From contig CALWLY010000001.1 of NCBI GenBank assembly GCA_944381635.1, positions 1 to 64,000 of the forward strand: DNA of 64,000 bases. The letters run 5' to 3'. The stretch is from an uncultured Lachnospiraceae bacterium. GTDB lineage: Bacteria > Bacillota > Clostridia > Lachnospirales > Lachnospiraceae. The notes under the pieces were generated by a model. The model was not told the origin of the DNA and did no database searches. It saw only the letters and a list, made by a program, of their open reading frames with translations. Of the stretch, positions 8,987 to 16,900 are shown piece after piece; within the stretch, counting starts at the first letter, position 1, and the number at the start of each line of letters is the position of its first letter. A program made the position numbers and the translations under genes.

Positions 8987-9205
8987 AGTCTTTTGCTCCT
9001 TTTGTTTACACCGTCTGAGGCGTCAGCGCCGTAAAGAACATAAAGAAAAGGCTCCGCATCTGGGAAAAACTGTACGCATGCCGGCCTGGCGGGACCTTCC
9101 AAGTAAATTATAGGAAGAGTGGGGGAAAAGGTCAACGTTATTTTTTTGTGAAAAATAGCCAGTTTATGACGTGAAATTTTGGACATGGAGGGATGAATGA
9201 AAAGA

Positions 9206-9234
9206 TTGACATGTTTAAACAAGTTTGCTATATT
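9206..9234 (+). promoter_or_regulatory. Promoter of the trehalose operon
   Basis: TTGACA (9206-9211) and TATATT (9229-9234) are separated by 17 bases, upstream of treP. The spacer contains a perfect palindrome that would place a bound repressor over RNA polymerase. Confidence 0.75.
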
Positions 9235-9249
9235 ATAGTTGTTCAAACA
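9212..9249. promoter_or_regulatory. Tandem TreR operator candidates
   Basis: TGTTTAAACA (9212-9221, perfect palindrome, inside the promoter spacer) and TGTTCAAACA (9240-9249, one mismatch, just after the -10) are centred 28 bases apart. Their positions are what a GntR-family repressor of treP-treA would need. The assignment to TreR is inferred from adjacency. Confidence 0.65.
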
Positions 9250-9336
9250 AGTTGAAACAAAGAATCAGGCATAAAATACAAGGCAGGGGAAAAATTAAGG
9301 AAGGAAAGCTGTAAAGACAGCGGAATGGAGGAGAAT

Positions 9337-11373
9337 ATGGCAAAGTACGAGAAGGATGTCCGGGCTCTTTTGGAGCTGATTGGCGGAAAGGAAAACATAC
9401 AGGCGGTGTCCCACTGTATGACCAGAATGCGGTTTGTTCTGGTGGATGAGAAAAAGGCAAAGGAAGAAGAAATTCAGAAGCTGCCTTCCGTAAAGGGAAC
9501 GTTCACCCAGGCGGGACAATATCAGGTCATTATCGGAAACGACGTGGCAAACTTTTATAATGAATTTACCAAATATGCCGGCATTGAAGGCGTCAGTAAA
9601 GATCAGGTAAAGCAGGCAGCCAAATCCAATCAGTCGCCGATTCAGAGGATCATGGGTGCGCTGGGAGAAATCTTTGCTCCGATCATTCCGGCTCTTATTT
9701 GCGGCGGTTTGATTTTAGGCTTTCGAAATATTATCGGGGGCATTTACTTTTTTGAGGATGGCACCAAGACGATTGCAGACATTTCCCAGTTCTGGTCAGG
9801 AATGTACGACTTCCTATGGCTGATCGGCGAGGCGGTCTTCCATCTGCTGCCGGTAGGTATCGTATGGTCTATCACCAAAAAGATGGGAACCACACAGATC
9901 CTTGGTATTGTACTGGGACTGACTCTGGTCTCCCCGCAGCTGCTGAATGGCTTCAGCGTGGCCAGCACTCCCGCAGAGCAGATTCCCTACTGGGATTTCG
10001 GCTTTGCTCATGTAAATATGATAGGTTATCAGGGCCAGGTCATTGCAGCGATGATGGCAGGTTTTGTATTGGTTTACCTGGAAAAATTCTTTAAAAAGAT
10101 ATGTCCGGAAGTTATCAGCATGATCGTAGTTCCGTTCTGCTCTCTGGTTCCCGCCGTTTTTATTGCCCACACTATCGTAGGCCCCATTGGCTGGACAATC
10201 GGAAATGCCATTGCGGATGTGGTGTATGCAGGACTTACATCCAAAGCAGGCGTCTTGTTCGCAGGCGTCTTCGGACTTGTCTATGCGCCTATCGTTATGA
10301 CAGGACTTCATCATATGACAAATGCCATTGATACCCAGCTGTCCACTCTTTACGGAGGAACCATTCTCTGGCCCATGATCGCACTGAGCAATATTGCACA
10401 GGGCTCCAGCGTACTGGCTATGGCCAGACTTCAGAAGAAAAACGAACGTGCACAGCAGATCAATGTTCCGGCGTGTATTTCCTGTTACCTTGGCGTAACA
10501 GAACCGGCATTGTTCGGTGTCAATTTAAAATACGGTTTTCCTCTTGTATGCGGCATGATCGGTTCCGCTATTGCAGCAATGATATCCGTAGGTTTTGGTG
10601 TGCAGGCGTTCAGCATCGGCGTAGGCGGTCTGCCCGGAATTCTGTCTATTTTCTCTCAGTACTGGGGGATTTATCTTGTAGCCATGGCAGTGGCGATCAT
10701 TGTTCCGTTTATACTGACTACCATTGTGGGAAGCAGAAAACTTTCAGCGAAGGAAAGAGGACTGGAAGAGAGCGCAGAAGCTGGGAATAAACAGGCAGAA
10801 GAAGACTTGGCAAAGAGCAGTGAAGATATAAACAGAAAAGAAACAGAAGAAAAAAATACAGAAAAACGAAATGAAAACGGCGCGAAAACAGAAGCGGAGG
10901 AAGAACCCGCCCGGAAGACCGGCGAACTGAAAGCGGTGCTTACAGGAAGAGTGATTCCCATCGAAGAAGTTCCGGATGAAGTATTTTCACAGAAAATCAT
11001 GGGAGACGGCGTGGCTTTTGAACCGGAAGATCATGTGGTATATGCGCCGGCGGACGCCACAGTCAGTGTGGTTATGGAAGAAAGCAGACATGCCTGCGGA
11101 CTGACTTTAGAAAACGGCATGGAAGTTCTCATCCATGTGGGAATCGACACGGTAGCTATGAACGGGGACGGATTTACCCTGTTTGTGAAGGCGGGAGACA
11201 AGGTAAAGGCAGGAGATAAACTGCTGGAATTTGATCCGGCAAAAATTGAGGCGGCAGGACATCCGAAAACCACTGTTTTTGCCATCACGGATATGGGAAA
11301 TGCAAAGGAAATTACTTTCCATACAAACATTCCTTCCAAGGCAGCGGAAACTACAGTGGCAACGTTCGCATAG
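9337..11373 (+). CDS. treP: PTS trehalose transporter, EIIBCA fusion
   Basis: This 678-residue phosphotransferase permease imports and phosphorylates trehalose. The EIIB domain is N-terminal with phospho-Cys27 in SHCMTRMRF. The EIIC membrane domain runs about 95-470. A hydrophilic Lys/Glu-rich linker (about 475-530) leads to a C-terminal EIIA of the glucose type, with the active-site His near 600 in LIHVGIDTVAMNGDGF. Many TreP proteins lack EIIA, so this one is self-sufficient below HPr. The ATG at 9337 is preceded by GGAGG at the right spacing; the ATG at 9325 lies inside that site. Substrate is assigned from treR and treA on either side. Confidence 0.93.
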   Translation: MAKYEKDVRALLELIGGKENIQAVSHCMTRMRFVLVDEKKAKEEEIQKLPSVKGTFTQAGQYQVIIGNDVANFYNEFTKYAGIEGVSKDQVKQAAKSNQSPIQRIMGALGEIFAPIIPALICGGLILGFRNIIGGIYFFEDGTKTIADISQFWSGMYDFLWLIGEAVFHLLPVGIVWSITKKMGTTQILGIVLGLTLVSPQLLNGFSVASTPAEQIPYWDFGFAHVNMIGYQGQVIAAMMAGFVLVYLEKFFKKICPEVISMIVVPFCSLVPAVFIAHTIVGPIGWTIGNAIADVVYAGLTSKAGVLFAGVFGLVYAPIVMTGLHHMTNAIDTQLSTLYGGTILWPMIALSNIAQGSSVLAMARLQKKNERAQQINVPACISCYLGVTEPALFGVNLKYGFPLVCGMIGSAIAAMISVGFGVQAFSIGVGGLPGILSIFSQYWGIYLVAMAVAIIVPFILTTIVGSRKLSAKERGLEESAEAGNKQAEEDLAKSSEDINRKETEEKNTEKRNENGAKTEAEEEPARKTGELKAVLTGRVIPIEEVPDEVFSQKIMGDGVAFEPEDHVVYAPADATVSVVMEESRHACGLTLENGMEVLIHVGIDTVAMNGDGFTLFVKAGDKVKAGDKLLEFDPAKIEAAGHPKTTVFAITDMGNAKEITFHTNIPSKAAETTVATFA

Positions 11374-11404
11374 ACATTTGAGGAAAGGAGCTCTGACTTT
11401 AACG

Positions 11405-13060
11405 ATGACAGATTTCAGAAAAAGTTGTGTATATCAGATTTATCCCAAATCCTTTTACGACAGCAATGGGGACGGACTGGGAGATTTGGCGGGAGTCACC
11501 GCCAAACTCCTCTATCTGAAAGAACTGGGTGTGGATTATATCTGGATGACACCGTTTTTTGTGTCTCCTCAGAAAGACAACGGCTATGACGTGGAGGACT
11601 ATTATCAGATCGATCCCCGCTACGGAACGATGGAAGATTTTGAGACCTTGGCTGCGAAAGCGAAAGAATGCGGCATCAAGCTGATGCTGGACATGGTGTT
11701 CAATCATACATCCAGCCGCCATGAATGGTTTCAGCGTGCTCTGAAAGGCGAAGAAAAATATAAGAACTTCTATATTTTCAGAAAAGGAAAGGCTCCGGGA
11801 GTTCCGCCCACCAACTGGGAGAGCAAATTTGGGGGAAATGCCTGGGAATATGTGCCGGAATTTGACGAGTATTACCTGCATCTTTTCGATGTGTCTCAGC
11901 CGGATTTGAACTGGGATAATGAAGAAGTGCGCCTGGAAGTGCAGAAGATTGTACGTTTCTGGATGGAAAAAGGTGTAAGAGGATTTCGCTTTGATGTGGT
12001 GAATCTGATCAGCAAGGGTGAATTTGCAGATGACGAGACGGGGGACGGCAGACGGTTTTACACAGACGGCCCCAACGTTCACAAATATCTGAGGGAGTTA
12101 AACGAGGCTACGTTCGGCCAGGATGAAGGCATCATCACGGTAGGCGAGATGTCCAGCACTTCCATGGAAAACTGTTTCCGGTATGCGGGCCAAGACAGTC
12201 ATGAGCTTTCCATGGTATTCAGTTTCCACCATCTGAAAGTGGACTTTATGGGAAATGAAAAGTGGGTTCTGGTACCCTTTGATTTCCAGAAACTGAAAAA
12301 TATTCTCTTTGACTGGCAGCAAGGAATGGCGGAACATAATGCATGGAACGCGGTGTTCTGGTGCAATCACGACCAGCCCCGTGTAGTTTCCAGGTTTGGA
12401 CAGGAAGGAAAATATTGGAAAGAATCCGCGAAAATGCTTGCCACAGTGATCCACTGTCTGCGTGGAACCCCTTATATTTATCAGGGAGAGGAGCTTGGCA
12501 TGACCAACGCTCATTTTACAGACATCAGTCAGTACCGGGATGTGGAAAGCCTGAATTATTATCGCATTCTTCAGGAAAAGGGACTGCAGGCAAAAGATGC
12601 TTTCCGCATTATCCAGATTCATTCCAGAGACAATGGGCGCACGCCTATGCAGTGGGATGAGAGCGTAAACGGCGGATTTACCACAGGTACACCTTGGATT
12701 GGCGTAAACGACAATTACCGGACCATCAACGCGGAAGCAGAGATGGCCGATGAGGATTCTGTATTTTACTATTACAAAAAACTCATCGCATTGAGAAAAG
12801 AATACGATGTGATTGCAGACGGGGACATCCTTCCCATCTCACCCAAAGACCCTTCCGCTTTTGCTTACGAAAGAAGACTTGGAAACCAGAGACTTCTTGT
12901 GATCAACAATTTTTATGAAAGAGAGTGTGAATTCTGTCTGGAGGAAAATTTGGACAGCTTCGAGAAACTTCTCTCAAACTATAAAGGACCGGATGGACGC
13001 AGTATGGGCAGAATCCATCTGCGCCCCTATGAATCTATGGTACTTTATAAAAAAGAGTAA
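11405..13060 (+). CDS. treA: Alpha,alpha-phosphotrehalase (trehalose-6-phosphate hydrolase)
   Basis: This 551-residue GH13 enzyme hydrolyses trehalose-6-phosphate to glucose and glucose-6-phosphate. Catalytic residues sit in the expected GH13 motifs: nucleophile Asp near 197 in GFRFDVVNL, acid/base Glu near 248 in TVGEMSS, and the transition-state Asp near 323 in NHDQPR. The N-terminus SCVYQIYPKSFYDSNGDG is typical of TreA/TreC. AGGAG at 11386-11390 is rather far (14 bases) from the ATG, but no better start exists. It is in an operon with treP (31-base gap). Confidence 0.95.
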   Translation: MTDFRKSCVYQIYPKSFYDSNGDGLGDLAGVTAKLLYLKELGVDYIWMTPFFVSPQKDNGYDVEDYYQIDPRYGTMEDFETLAAKAKECGIKLMLDMVFNHTSSRHEWFQRALKGEEKYKNFYIFRKGKAPGVPPTNWESKFGGNAWEYVPEFDEYYLHLFDVSQPDLNWDNEEVRLEVQKIVRFWMEKGVRGFRFDVVNLISKGEFADDETGDGRRFYTDGPNVHKYLRELNEATFGQDEGIITVGEMSSTSMENCFRYAGQDSHELSMVFSFHHLKVDFMGNEKWVLVPFDFQKLKNILFDWQQGMAEHNAWNAVFWCNHDQPRVVSRFGQEGKYWKESAKMLATVIHCLRGTPYIYQGEELGMTNAHFTDISQYRDVESLNYYRILQEKGLQAKDAFRIIQIHSRDNGRTPMQWDESVNGGFTTGTPWIGVNDNYRTINAEAEMADEDSVFYYYKKLIALRKEYDVIADGDILPISPKDPSAFAYERRLGNQRLLVINNFYERECEFCLEENLDSFEKLLSNYKGPDGRSMGRIHLRPYESMVLYKKE

Positions 13061-13146
13061 TTTTTTCAAATTTCGGCCCCCATTTTAATTTCTTATGATA
13101 TACTTTCTTTTGTATATAAGATTTTTCAGGACAAAAGAAAGGGCTC

Positions 13147-13328
13147 AAGGCACGTTATGCAGCGTTTTCGGACGGTAAAGAACGTGCCTTTTTCATACGA
13201 TAAGAAATGAAGTTTCTTATCGTATGAAAATAAACGCTCCGCTGTGGATGCGCACTCGCGCGAAAGGTAACCATTGCCTGGCGGCATCGCGCTCGGCGCT
13301 AGTGTGTGACAGAGCACACACTTTTTTA
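13147..13328. repeat. Element B, copy 1 (composite palindromic repeat)
   Basis: Modules in order are as follows. AAGGCACGTT/AACGTGCCTT (13147-13156 and 13181-13190) is followed by Ts. A perfect 17-bp hairpin comprises 13191-13207 and 13213-13229. A GC-rich core follows with AACGCTCCGCTG and GCGCACTCGCGCG. The last module is AGTGTGTG/CACACACT (13301-13308 and 13315-13322) followed by TTTTT. The core and hairpin recur inverted at 39982-40118, and a shortened form lies at 25899-25942. The first and last modules look like terminators for treA. Confidence 0.72.
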
Positions 13329-13372
13329 TTTCCTGTGTTGAAAGCAGGAAAATTGTACATGCTGTTAGGGTA

Positions 13373-13420
13373 GCGTTGGTGTACAGGGCTGAGGCGTATT
13401 GTCCCCCTGTACACCGGCGC
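13373..13420. repeat. Element C, copy 2: inverted repeat upstream of an EAL gene
   Basis: GCGTTGGTGTACAGGG (13373-13388) pairs with CCCTGTACACCGGCGC (13405-13420), including G-T pairs. The 16-base loop CTGAGGCGTATTGTCC is the reverse complement of the loop at 4478-4493 with one change, so the conservation is not limited to the stem. It lies just upstream of the promoter of the 13511 gene. Confidence 0.7.
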
Positions 13421-13429
13421 CAGAATTTG

Positions 13430-13459
13430 TTGACAATATTGACGGGTTTCCTTTATATT
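13430..13459 (+). promoter_or_regulatory. Promoter of the Cache-GGDEF-EAL gene
   Basis: TTGACA (13430-13435) and TATATT (13454-13459) are spaced by 18 bases, about 50 bases upstream of the start at 13511. Element C ends 10 bases before the -35. Confidence 0.6.
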
Positions 13460-13510
13460 TATCAGGTATAAAGTACCACATAACAGTTGTAAGATGGGAA
13501 AGAGAGTTTT

Positions 13511-15793
13511 ATGAGAAAAGAAAAAAGAGCAGAAGAAAGGGAAATGCAGCGACTCAGCCAGGGGGAATATTTCCGGGAAATGCCGGAAACCAAGATTAAT
13601 ATCCGAAAAGCAATTTTGACGGTGATAACGGCAGCCGTTCTTCTTTCTGCTACCTTTTTATATATTATACAGCTATTAAGCCAGACAAACAGAAGAGAAA
13701 CCGAAGTTTACATGGATGAACTGTCCGAACAGTATGTGTCGATCGTGGACAGACAGATGGAAGGAGAACTTCATATCCTAAGCGGCATTGGAGCATTTAT
13801 AGATTCCCACATCAGTGAGGAAGATATTTATGAGGTTTTAAAGACAGAGAATCAGAAAAACGATTTTCTGCGCATAGGGTATGCGGACAGAAACTATCAG
13901 GGCTTCTACATTAATGAAAATGGGCAGCTTATCGAAAACGTTGATTTTTCAGCCTATGATTTTGTGAGAAGCGCCATGGAGGGAAAACAGACGGTATCCC
14001 AGGTTTATGAGGATGTGTACGGGCCGAAAAATATTATATGTTTTGCCGTGCCGGTCTATGGCGGCGGCGAAATTTCAGGGGTGCTTACTGCCAGCAACAC
14101 AGTTGACTTTTTTTCTGAACTGATAAACCGACCTATTTTTCAGGGAAAGGGAGGAACGATTATGATTTCTCCGGACGGTATGGTTTTTGCAGGAAATCAG
14201 GAAGAAGAAAAGCAAAACAATTTCCTGGAAAACAACCAGTTTCCGGACGGCGAAAAAGAAAAAATACAGGCTGGGATGGCTCAGGGGGAAGATATGGACA
14301 TTTCCTTTCAGAGAAATGGAAAATCCTACATCGCGGCTATGCGCAGTCTTGCCTATAACGGCTGGTACCTGGTCTGTATGGTTCCTGTGGAAAAGGTTAA
14401 CGACGAATTCCGGGCAGCTTTTTTCCTGTTTCTGGCTGCTGCGCTGGTGTTGGTGATTCTTTTCAGCGTACTGATTTGTTACATCCATCACATTACGCAC
14501 AAAAGCAGGAAGATGCTCAATCGTGTGGCATACTATGATTCCCTCACAGGTTCTTACAACAGGAATGGATTCGATGTGGCTGCGAAGGAACTTTTATTAA
14601 AAAATCAGGACTATGCCCTGGCTTTGTTTGATGTTCACAATTTCAAGTTCATCAATTATTCCTTTGGTAAAGAGGCGGGAAATGCGCTGTTAAAATATAT
14701 CAGCAAGGTAATGGGAGAAATGCTTCGGGCAGACGAAGTTTTTTATCACAGACATGCGGACTGCTTCGGCATGCTGATTCATACCCGGGATAAGGAAATT
14801 TTAGAAGCAAGAGCCAAAGGAATTATGAAAAAAATCTCGGAATATCAGGTGGGGGGGGGAGATGAAAATTACCCCATTTACTGTTATTGCGGGATCACTG
14901 TTCTTCAGATGTTTTCCGAGACCCCGGATCTGGATAGAATGGTTGACAGAGCCAATATGGCGAAATCTACAGTCAAGGGATTTCAGGGAAATCAGCTTGC
15001 TTTCTATGATGAAAAAATATATTGGGAAGCCGAGCGGAGAAACCGGATCGAACAGAAAATGGAGGCTGCTTTTGCCAACAGAGAATTCCAGGTTTACATC
15101 CAGCCCAAATACGATCTGAAAAGCGAGAAGGTGTGTGCCGGGGAAGCTTTGGTCAGATGGATAAGCAAAGAAGGCGTAATGTCTCCGGCAGAATTCATAC
15201 CGGTATTTGAACAGAATGGCTTTATCGTCAGATTGGATATGTATATGCTGGAGGAGGTTTGCCGGCTGCAGAAAAAATGGCAGGAAAGCGGGCATAAAAT
15301 TTATCCCATATCCCTGAATCAGTCCAGGCTTGCCTTCTATCAGAAAAATTATGTGGAACTTGTCATGAACATTATAAATCGTTTTGGCGTTCGCCCGGAA
15401 AACATCATACTGGAAATAACGGAAAGTATGGCGGCGGACGACAGCAAAGTGGTGGAGAGCGTGACGAACCGGCTGAGGGAAGCAGGCGTTGGCGTTTCCA
15501 TGGATGACTTCGGAAGCGGTTACTCTTCCCTGAATCTTTTAAGAGATTTGTCTATCGACGAATTAAAGCTGGACAGAGGATTTCTCATGCAGACGGAGCA
15601 TGAGAAGAGAAATTTGGATATTATGAGCAGCATTCTTCAGATGGCGGCAAAACTGAACATTCGAACCGTGTGTGAGGGAGTGGAAACACCGGAACATGTG
15701 AATATATTAAAAGAAATGGGATGTGATGTTGCCCAGGGCTTTTATTATTCCGCCCCCATTCCTGCAGTAGAATTTGAAGCCATTGCTTTTTAA
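13511..15793 (+). CDS. Cache-domain sensor with degenerate GGDEF and intact EAL domain
   Basis: The protein has 760 residues. A transmembrane segment near 33-52 and another near 300-322 flank an extracytoplasmic Cache-like sensor (PKNIICFAVPVYGGGEISGVL, NGWYLVCMVPVEKV). A GGDEF-like domain follows (YYDSLTGSYNRNGFD, LFDVHNFKFINYSFG), but the signature is HRHADCFGMLI, so it is not expected to make c-di-GMP. The EAL domain keeps GEALVRW (E near 544), DDFGSGYSSL (near 665), DELKLDRGF and CEGVET. A role as ligand-controlled c-di-GMP phosphodiesterase is inferred. The ribosome binding site is weak (GGGAAAGAGAG). Confidence 0.9.
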   Translation: MRKEKRAEEREMQRLSQGEYFREMPETKINIRKAILTVITAAVLLSATFLYIIQLLSQTNRRETEVYMDELSEQYVSIVDRQMEGELHILSGIGAFIDSHISEEDIYEVLKTENQKNDFLRIGYADRNYQGFYINENGQLIENVDFSAYDFVRSAMEGKQTVSQVYEDVYGPKNIICFAVPVYGGGEISGVLTASNTVDFFSELINRPIFQGKGGTIMISPDGMVFAGNQEEEKQNNFLENNQFPDGEKEKIQAGMAQGEDMDISFQRNGKSYIAAMRSLAYNGWYLVCMVPVEKVNDEFRAAFFLFLAAALVLVILFSVLICYIHHITHKSRKMLNRVAYYDSLTGSYNRNGFDVAAKELLLKNQDYALALFDVHNFKFINYSFGKEAGNALLKYISKVMGEMLRADEVFYHRHADCFGMLIHTRDKEILEARAKGIMKKISEYQVGGGDENYPIYCYCGITVLQMFSETPDLDRMVDRANMAKSTVKGFQGNQLAFYDEKIYWEAERRNRIEQKMEAAFANREFQVYIQPKYDLKSEKVCAGEALVRWISKEGVMSPAEFIPVFEQNGFIVRLDMYMLEEVCRLQKKWQESGHKIYPISLNQSRLAFYQKNYVELVMNIINRFGVRPENIILEITESMAADDSKVVESVTNRLREAGVGVSMDDFGSGYSSLNLLRDLSIDELKLDRGFLMQTEHEKRNLDIMSSILQMAAKLNIRTVCEGVETPEHVNILKEMGCDVAQGFYYSAPIPAVEFEAIAF

Positions 15794-15986
15794 GTTTGCA
15801 TACTGCGCACTCAGCGCGCAGGCAATCGAGCTCACTTTTTTAACTCCCTTTTTTGACGGGAATGTGCTATAGTTAAATTACAAGATGCGAATATTGGGCA
15901 GGATTGTGGGAGTGCGCAGCACGGAATCTTTTGATTCAAACACAAAAATGCAGATTTCCACAGATTGTGGGGAAAGGGGTAAGGTT

Positions 15987-16730
15987 ATGTTAAAAGGAAA
16001 GGTTGCAGTTGTAACAGGCGGAACAAGAGGAATCGGTTATGCCATTGTAAAAAAATATCTGGAAAACGGGGCGGCTGTTGTTTTATTTGGTTCCAGAGAA
16101 GAAACTGTGGATAAGGCAGTGCAGTCCCTGAAAGCATGTGATCAGGAGTGGAAGGTGGAGGGAAGATGGCCCAACCTCTCCGATGCAGCTCAGGTGGCAC
16201 AGACTATAGAGGAAATTGCTGAAAAATATGGCAGGATAGACATTCTTGTGAACAATGCCGGAATTTCGCAGGCAACCGGTCTTTATGATTATAAGCCGGA
16301 AGATTTTGATAAAATTATGGATCTGAATGTAAAGGCACTGTTCCATACTATTCAGCCTGCGGCAAAAATCATGAAAAAACAGGGCGGAGGCTGCATTTTA
16401 AATACCAGCTCTATGGTTAGTATTTCCGGGCAGCCCAGCGGTGTGGGATATCCCACAAGCAAGTTTGCGGTTAACGGACTTACTATTTCTCTGGCAAGAG
16501 AACTTGGAAAAGATCACATCCGCGTAAATGCGGTGGCGCCCGGAGTTACCAATACAGATATGGTGGCAGCCTTGCCGGAGCAGATGCGTCAGGGAATCAT
16601 TTCCACAATTCCGCTGGGAAGAGTCGGAGAGCCTGAGGATGTGGCAAACGCCTTCCTGTTTCTGGCCAGCGACATGGCTTCCTATATAAGCGGTGAGGTA
16701 CTTTCTGTAGACGGAGCCTGCAGAGTATAA
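15987..16730 (+). CDS. SDR-family oxidoreductase (3-oxoacyl-ACP reductase FabG-like)
   Basis: This 247-residue classical short-chain dehydrogenase has the cofactor motif TGGTRGIG near residues 12-19, NNAGIS near 89, the catalytic Ser in LNTSSMVSISG, and Tyr/Lys in GYPTSK. The C-terminal YISGEVLSVDGACRV closes the Rossmann fold. It resembles FabG-type reductases, but no fatty-acid genes are nearby, so the substrate is open. The start at 15987 follows AAAGGGG; an upstream in-frame ATG at 15885 has no site. It lies just before the glycan locus promoter. Confidence 0.88.
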   Translation: MLKGKVAVVTGGTRGIGYAIVKKYLENGAAVVLFGSREETVDKAVQSLKACDQEWKVEGRWPNLSDAAQVAQTIEEIAEKYGRIDILVNNAGISQATGLYDYKPEDFDKIMDLNVKALFHTIQPAAKIMKKQGGGCILNTSSMVSISGQPSGVGYPTSKFAVNGLTISLARELGKDHIRVNAVAPGVTNTDMVAALPEQMRQGIISTIPLGRVGEPEDVANAFLFLASDMASYISGEVLSVDGACRV

Positions 16731-16739
16731 GCGGCAAAA

Positions 16740-16806
16740 GACCGGAAATGTAACCGTCTGCTGATTCGTCGGCAGACGGTTACATTGCGCATAAGGCGCA
16801 CCGGTC
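16740..16806. terminator. Strong hairpin after the SDR gene
   Basis: TGTAACCGTCTGC (16749-16761) is the exact complement of GCAGACGGTTACA (16772-16784). An outer GACCGG/CCGGTC pair (16740-16745 and 16801-16806) encloses it. No T-run follows, so termination may be partial. Confidence 0.5.
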
Positions 16807-16823
16807 CTCAAGCGGACTATTTC

Positions 16824-16852
16824 TTGCAAACAGAAAGCAACTATGGTATGAT
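16824..16852 (+). promoter_or_regulatory. Promoter of the pse/glycan locus
   Basis: TTGCAA (16824-16829), 17 bases, then TATGAT (16847-16852) with an extended TG two bases upstream of the -10. It lies about 50 bases before pseB and is the best promoter seen at the head of the glycan locus. Confidence 0.72.
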
Positions 16853-16900
16853 AGTAGCGGAAATTTGCAAGAATATTAGAAAAAATGTGAGGAAAATTTC

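Larger units (their letters stand above)
8987..9336. other. Divergent treR-treP intergenic region
   Basis: This 350-base spacer contains the treP promoter and two TreR-type palindromes near its right end (9206-9249) and the ribosome binding sites of both genes. The left half (9010-9110) is GC-rich with short inverted repeats. No gene was recognised in it. Confidence 0.6.
13061..13510. other. Repeat-rich intergenic region upstream of the second EAL gene
   Basis: This 450-base stretch without a gene is almost entirely repeats: element B copy 1 (13147-13328), element C copy 2 (13373-13420) and the promoter of the downstream EAL gene (13430-13459). ORFs found in it are by-products of the palindromes. 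Confidence 0.7.

Noticed and set aside
9010-9110. A fourth copy of element B upstream of treP
   Set aside because: GC-rich with a few shared short strings, but neither the hairpins nor the core GCGCACTCGCGCG are present.
10800-10930. Frame damage in the treP linker
   Set aside because: The Lys/Glu-rich stretch is a typical flexible linker before EIIA. The frame is continuous and both domains are intact.
13126-13414. Overlapping short minus-strand ORFs in element B copy 1
   Set aside because: Similar peptides appear at each element B copy in more than one frame, so the similarity is explained by DNA repeat conservation.
13460-13510. c-di-GMP riboswitch upstream of the EAL gene
   Set aside because: No GEMM-like core or conserved tetraloop-receptor pattern was found in the leader. 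Only element C and a promoter are present.
15800-15840. Degenerate element B fragment after the second EAL gene
   Set aside because: Only GCGCACTCAGCGCGC is similar, which is too short to separate from chance.
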